From Thermoprotei archaeon (GTDB lineage: Archaea; Thermoproteota; Thermoprotei; Gearchaeales; Gearchaeaceae), in assembly GCA_017857595.1 (NCBI GenBank), contig JAFMCU010000005.1, positions 37,962-101,961 on the forward strand: a stretch of DNA of 64,000 nt, written 5' to 3'. Numbering within the stretch: the first letter of the stretch is position 1; every line of letters starts with the position of its first letter. Below, one piece after another: positions 62,675 through 64,000 of this stretch. The position numbers were made by a program, and so were the translations under genes. The notes below the pieces were generated by a model that ran no database searches, was not told the DNA's origin, and worked only from the letters and a program-made list of their open reading frames with translations.

Positions 62675-63802
62675 CTAAATTTTAATTTCTTCAATTTCCT
62701 TTTTTGTTTCTTCATAGAAATAAATTCCTAAATCTTTCAAATCGTTAATAATTTCTTCAGTTTCTAACATTTCAGGTAAAACAACACCAGCACCTTTTAG
62801 CTTCCGTTCTGCCAACATTTTAATTACTTTTAATGGCAGATATGTAACTAAATATTCAGTCGCATTTTCATTAAATCTTTTAACTGCTTCTTGATGATCC
62901 AGGTATATGAAACTTTGACGAGATATTTTTTCGTCTTTTTTTGAACCAGTTATTTTAATAACTAATAACTCAAACCCACGCAGTTTATTATTATTTCTAA
63001 TACTTGATAATGCTTTCAACTTATCAAATTTTACTTTATTGTTAATTTCAAATTCCTTAAAACCTTTTTCAATTGTATCTGGAATGTAATAACCGAAATT
63101 TACTTTCATGATTTTTTTACCTAAAAATTTTGGTAATGTTATAACTTCTTCATGAGAAACTATCTTTACTTTTTTATACCCTATATTAATTGGAAAATAA
63201 AAATTCTCTATTGACTCATTATGATTTAGTCTAATATAATTTCCATTCATGTATACTAAAGGTCTTTCAATTAATTCCTGAAAGAATACAATTGGAGAAT
63301 ATACGTAATAATTTCCTGTACCATCGTAAGAAACAGAACCATCTCTTATAAGAATTTCATCTAGCATGTCTAAATCTTTAGAAGCATGTTTAGCTAGAAT
63401 ATTTGTTAGTCCTGGATCCGCTCCATAACTAGGGAATGCAAAAATCCCCGCATCATGGAATATGTCATCATGATAAATTGTGAATAAGAGTGTATAATCA
63501 CTAATTCCTAGGTCCATATAATGAGTACCTTCGTCTATGCATGCTCTTATTATATCGATTGACTTGCTACTAGGTGGTAAAGCCACAATTACTAAATCTG
63601 ATCTCGAGATAAATTTGCGAATTCTATCAACTTCTTCTATAGAAGAATTATAAACAAATATTTTATCTCCTAACTTTTTGGTTTTTTTAAGCCTTGATTG
63701 TGATTTATCAATGACAGTTATTTTGTTTATACTTTCATCCTTAACTAGACCTTTGATGAGATTGTATCCTGCAAATCCAGCACCTAAAACAACAACATTC
63801 AT
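62675..63802 (-). CDS. Saccharopine dehydrogenase-like NAD(P) protein
   Basis: The 375-aa protein starts MNVVVLGAGFAGYNLIKGL, a Rossmann GxGxxG, and has the family features DLVIVALPPSSKSIDIIRACIDEGTHYMDLG near residue 70 and PSYGADPGLTNILAKHA near 124. The family includes saccharopine dehydrogenase and carboxynorspermidine synthase-like enzymes; I cannot decide. The start is ATG. Confidence 0.85.
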   Translation of the reverse strand: MNVVVLGAGFAGYNLIKGLVKDESINKITVIDKSQSRLKKTKKLGDKIFVYNSSIEEVDRIRKFISRSDLVIVALPPSSKSIDIIRACIDEGTHYMDLGISDYTLLFTIYHDDIFHDAGIFAFPSYGADPGLTNILAKHASKDLDMLDEILIRDGSVSYDGTGNYYVYSPIVFFQELIERPLVYMNGNYIRLNHNESIENFYFPINIGYKKVKIVSHEEVITLPKFLGKKIMKVNFGYYIPDTIEKGFKEFEINNKVKFDKLKALSSIRNNNKLRGFELLVIKITGSKKDEKISRQSFIYLDHQEAVKRFNENATEYLVTYLPLKVIKMLAERKLKGAGVVLPEMLETEEIINDLKDLGIYFYEETKKEIEEIKI

Positions 63803-63892
63803 AATCTCAATCCTCTTTTTAAAATTCTGCCAACTATATATTGTAAAAGAAAACTTTTAAGTTTTTCTTGTACATCTTTTATTTTGATATAT

Positions 63893-63976
63893 GCTAGGGT
63901 GGCAGAGTGGCCATTGCGCCGGCCTCGAAAGCCGGTGGGCGTTATGCCCGTGTGGGTTCGAATCCCACCCCTAGCG
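63893..63976 (+). tRNA. tRNA-Ser (anticodon CGA)
   Basis: A class II tRNA on the plus strand: acceptor GCTAGGG/CCCTAGC, anticodon stem CCGGC/GCCGG with loop CTCGAAA (anticodon CGA), a long variable arm TGGGCGTTATGCCCG, and T loop TTCGAAT. The discriminator is G at 63976 as in archaeal tRNA-Ser. No intron and no encoded CCA. Confidence 0.96.
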
Positions 63977-64000
63977 CTTTTAGAAAAACTTTTATAAATA

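Noticed and set aside
1-64000. CRISPR array, IS element, prophage or integrated plasmid
   Set aside because: No direct-repeat array, transposase, integrase or phage gene is seen, and tRNA genes are not flanked by partial copies.

Overview
The window is a gene-dense, AT-rich archaeal chromosome segment (GC about 30% by eye). It has archaeal-type information genes (TFB, TFE-beta, RpoP, aEF-2, aIF1, Gar1, SRP19, S8e, RadA, an LSm protein, tRNA-splicing endonuclease, ATP-dependent DNA ligase), sn-glycerol-1-phosphate dehydrogenase for ether lipids, and many TTG/GTG starts with TATA-like boxes about 25-35 bp upstream. TFE-beta, a PINA-type PIN-ATPase, a family-5 uracil-DNA glycosylase and the S8e-SRP19 pair point to the TACK/Thermoproteota side. 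tRNA genes at about 60% GC in this AT-rich background suggest a thermophile. I cannot name the genus. There is no rRNA, CRISPR array, IS element or sign of an integrated element; it reads as core chromosome.

Layout. 0-5 kb: a GlcNAc-1-P transferase, tRNA-Gly(GCC) and an endA-dtdA-PINA operon. 5-14 kb: a flippase-like membrane protein, a lone cradle-loop-barrel candidate, two very sequon-rich membrane-anchored surface proteins flanking glycyl-tRNA synthetase, agmatinase, rpoP (missed by the ORF track) and aIF1. 14-25 kb: a long minus-strand run with Trm112-like, metallophosphoesterase, coiled-coil protein, DNA ligase, an unknown protein, a glycosyltransferase, AMMECR1, Mut7-C, three CBS proteins and an Rqc2/NFACT protein that starts inside a divergent EMC6-like gene. 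25-33 kb: a RadA paralog and RadA around a sugar nucleotidyltransferase and DUF131 proteins, LSm, a DUF460 protein and succinyl-CoA synthetase. 33-39 kb: PHP, flippase, dolichyl-P-mannose synthase-like GT2, G1P dehydrogenase, archaeal phosphoglycerate mutase. 39-47 kb: Gar1-TFB-TFE-beta-TyrRS, S8e-SRP19, two tRNA-Glu, Nudix/SDR genes, tRNA-Gly(CCC), aEF-2. 47-56 kb: DUF429, family-5 UDG, a second DNA ligase, PPDK, alcohol dehydrogenase, CPBP protease, CDF transporter, OGG1-like glycosylase, and a 45-aa YHS protein missed by the track. 56-64 kb: a PP1-type phosphatase divergent from an uncharacterised two-gene operon, then SHMT, an amidohydrolase, a phosphoribosyltransferase, DUF371, a saccharopine-dehydrogenase-like protein and tRNA-Ser(CGA).

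How the genes fit together. Several genes could form a lipid-linked glycan and N-glycosylation route (AglH-like transferase, GT-B and GT2 enzymes, sugar nucleotidyltransferase, two flippase-type proteins), and the two surface proteins carry about 40 and 30 N-x-S/T sites. A second theme is DNA repair (two ligases, UDG5, OGG1-like, RadA and paralog, PINA). The most interesting uncharacterised units are the 57-59 kb pair (beta-sandwich/winged-helix protein plus NTase/OB protein), the CBS trio, and the Rqc2/EMC6-like locus with interlocked start codons.
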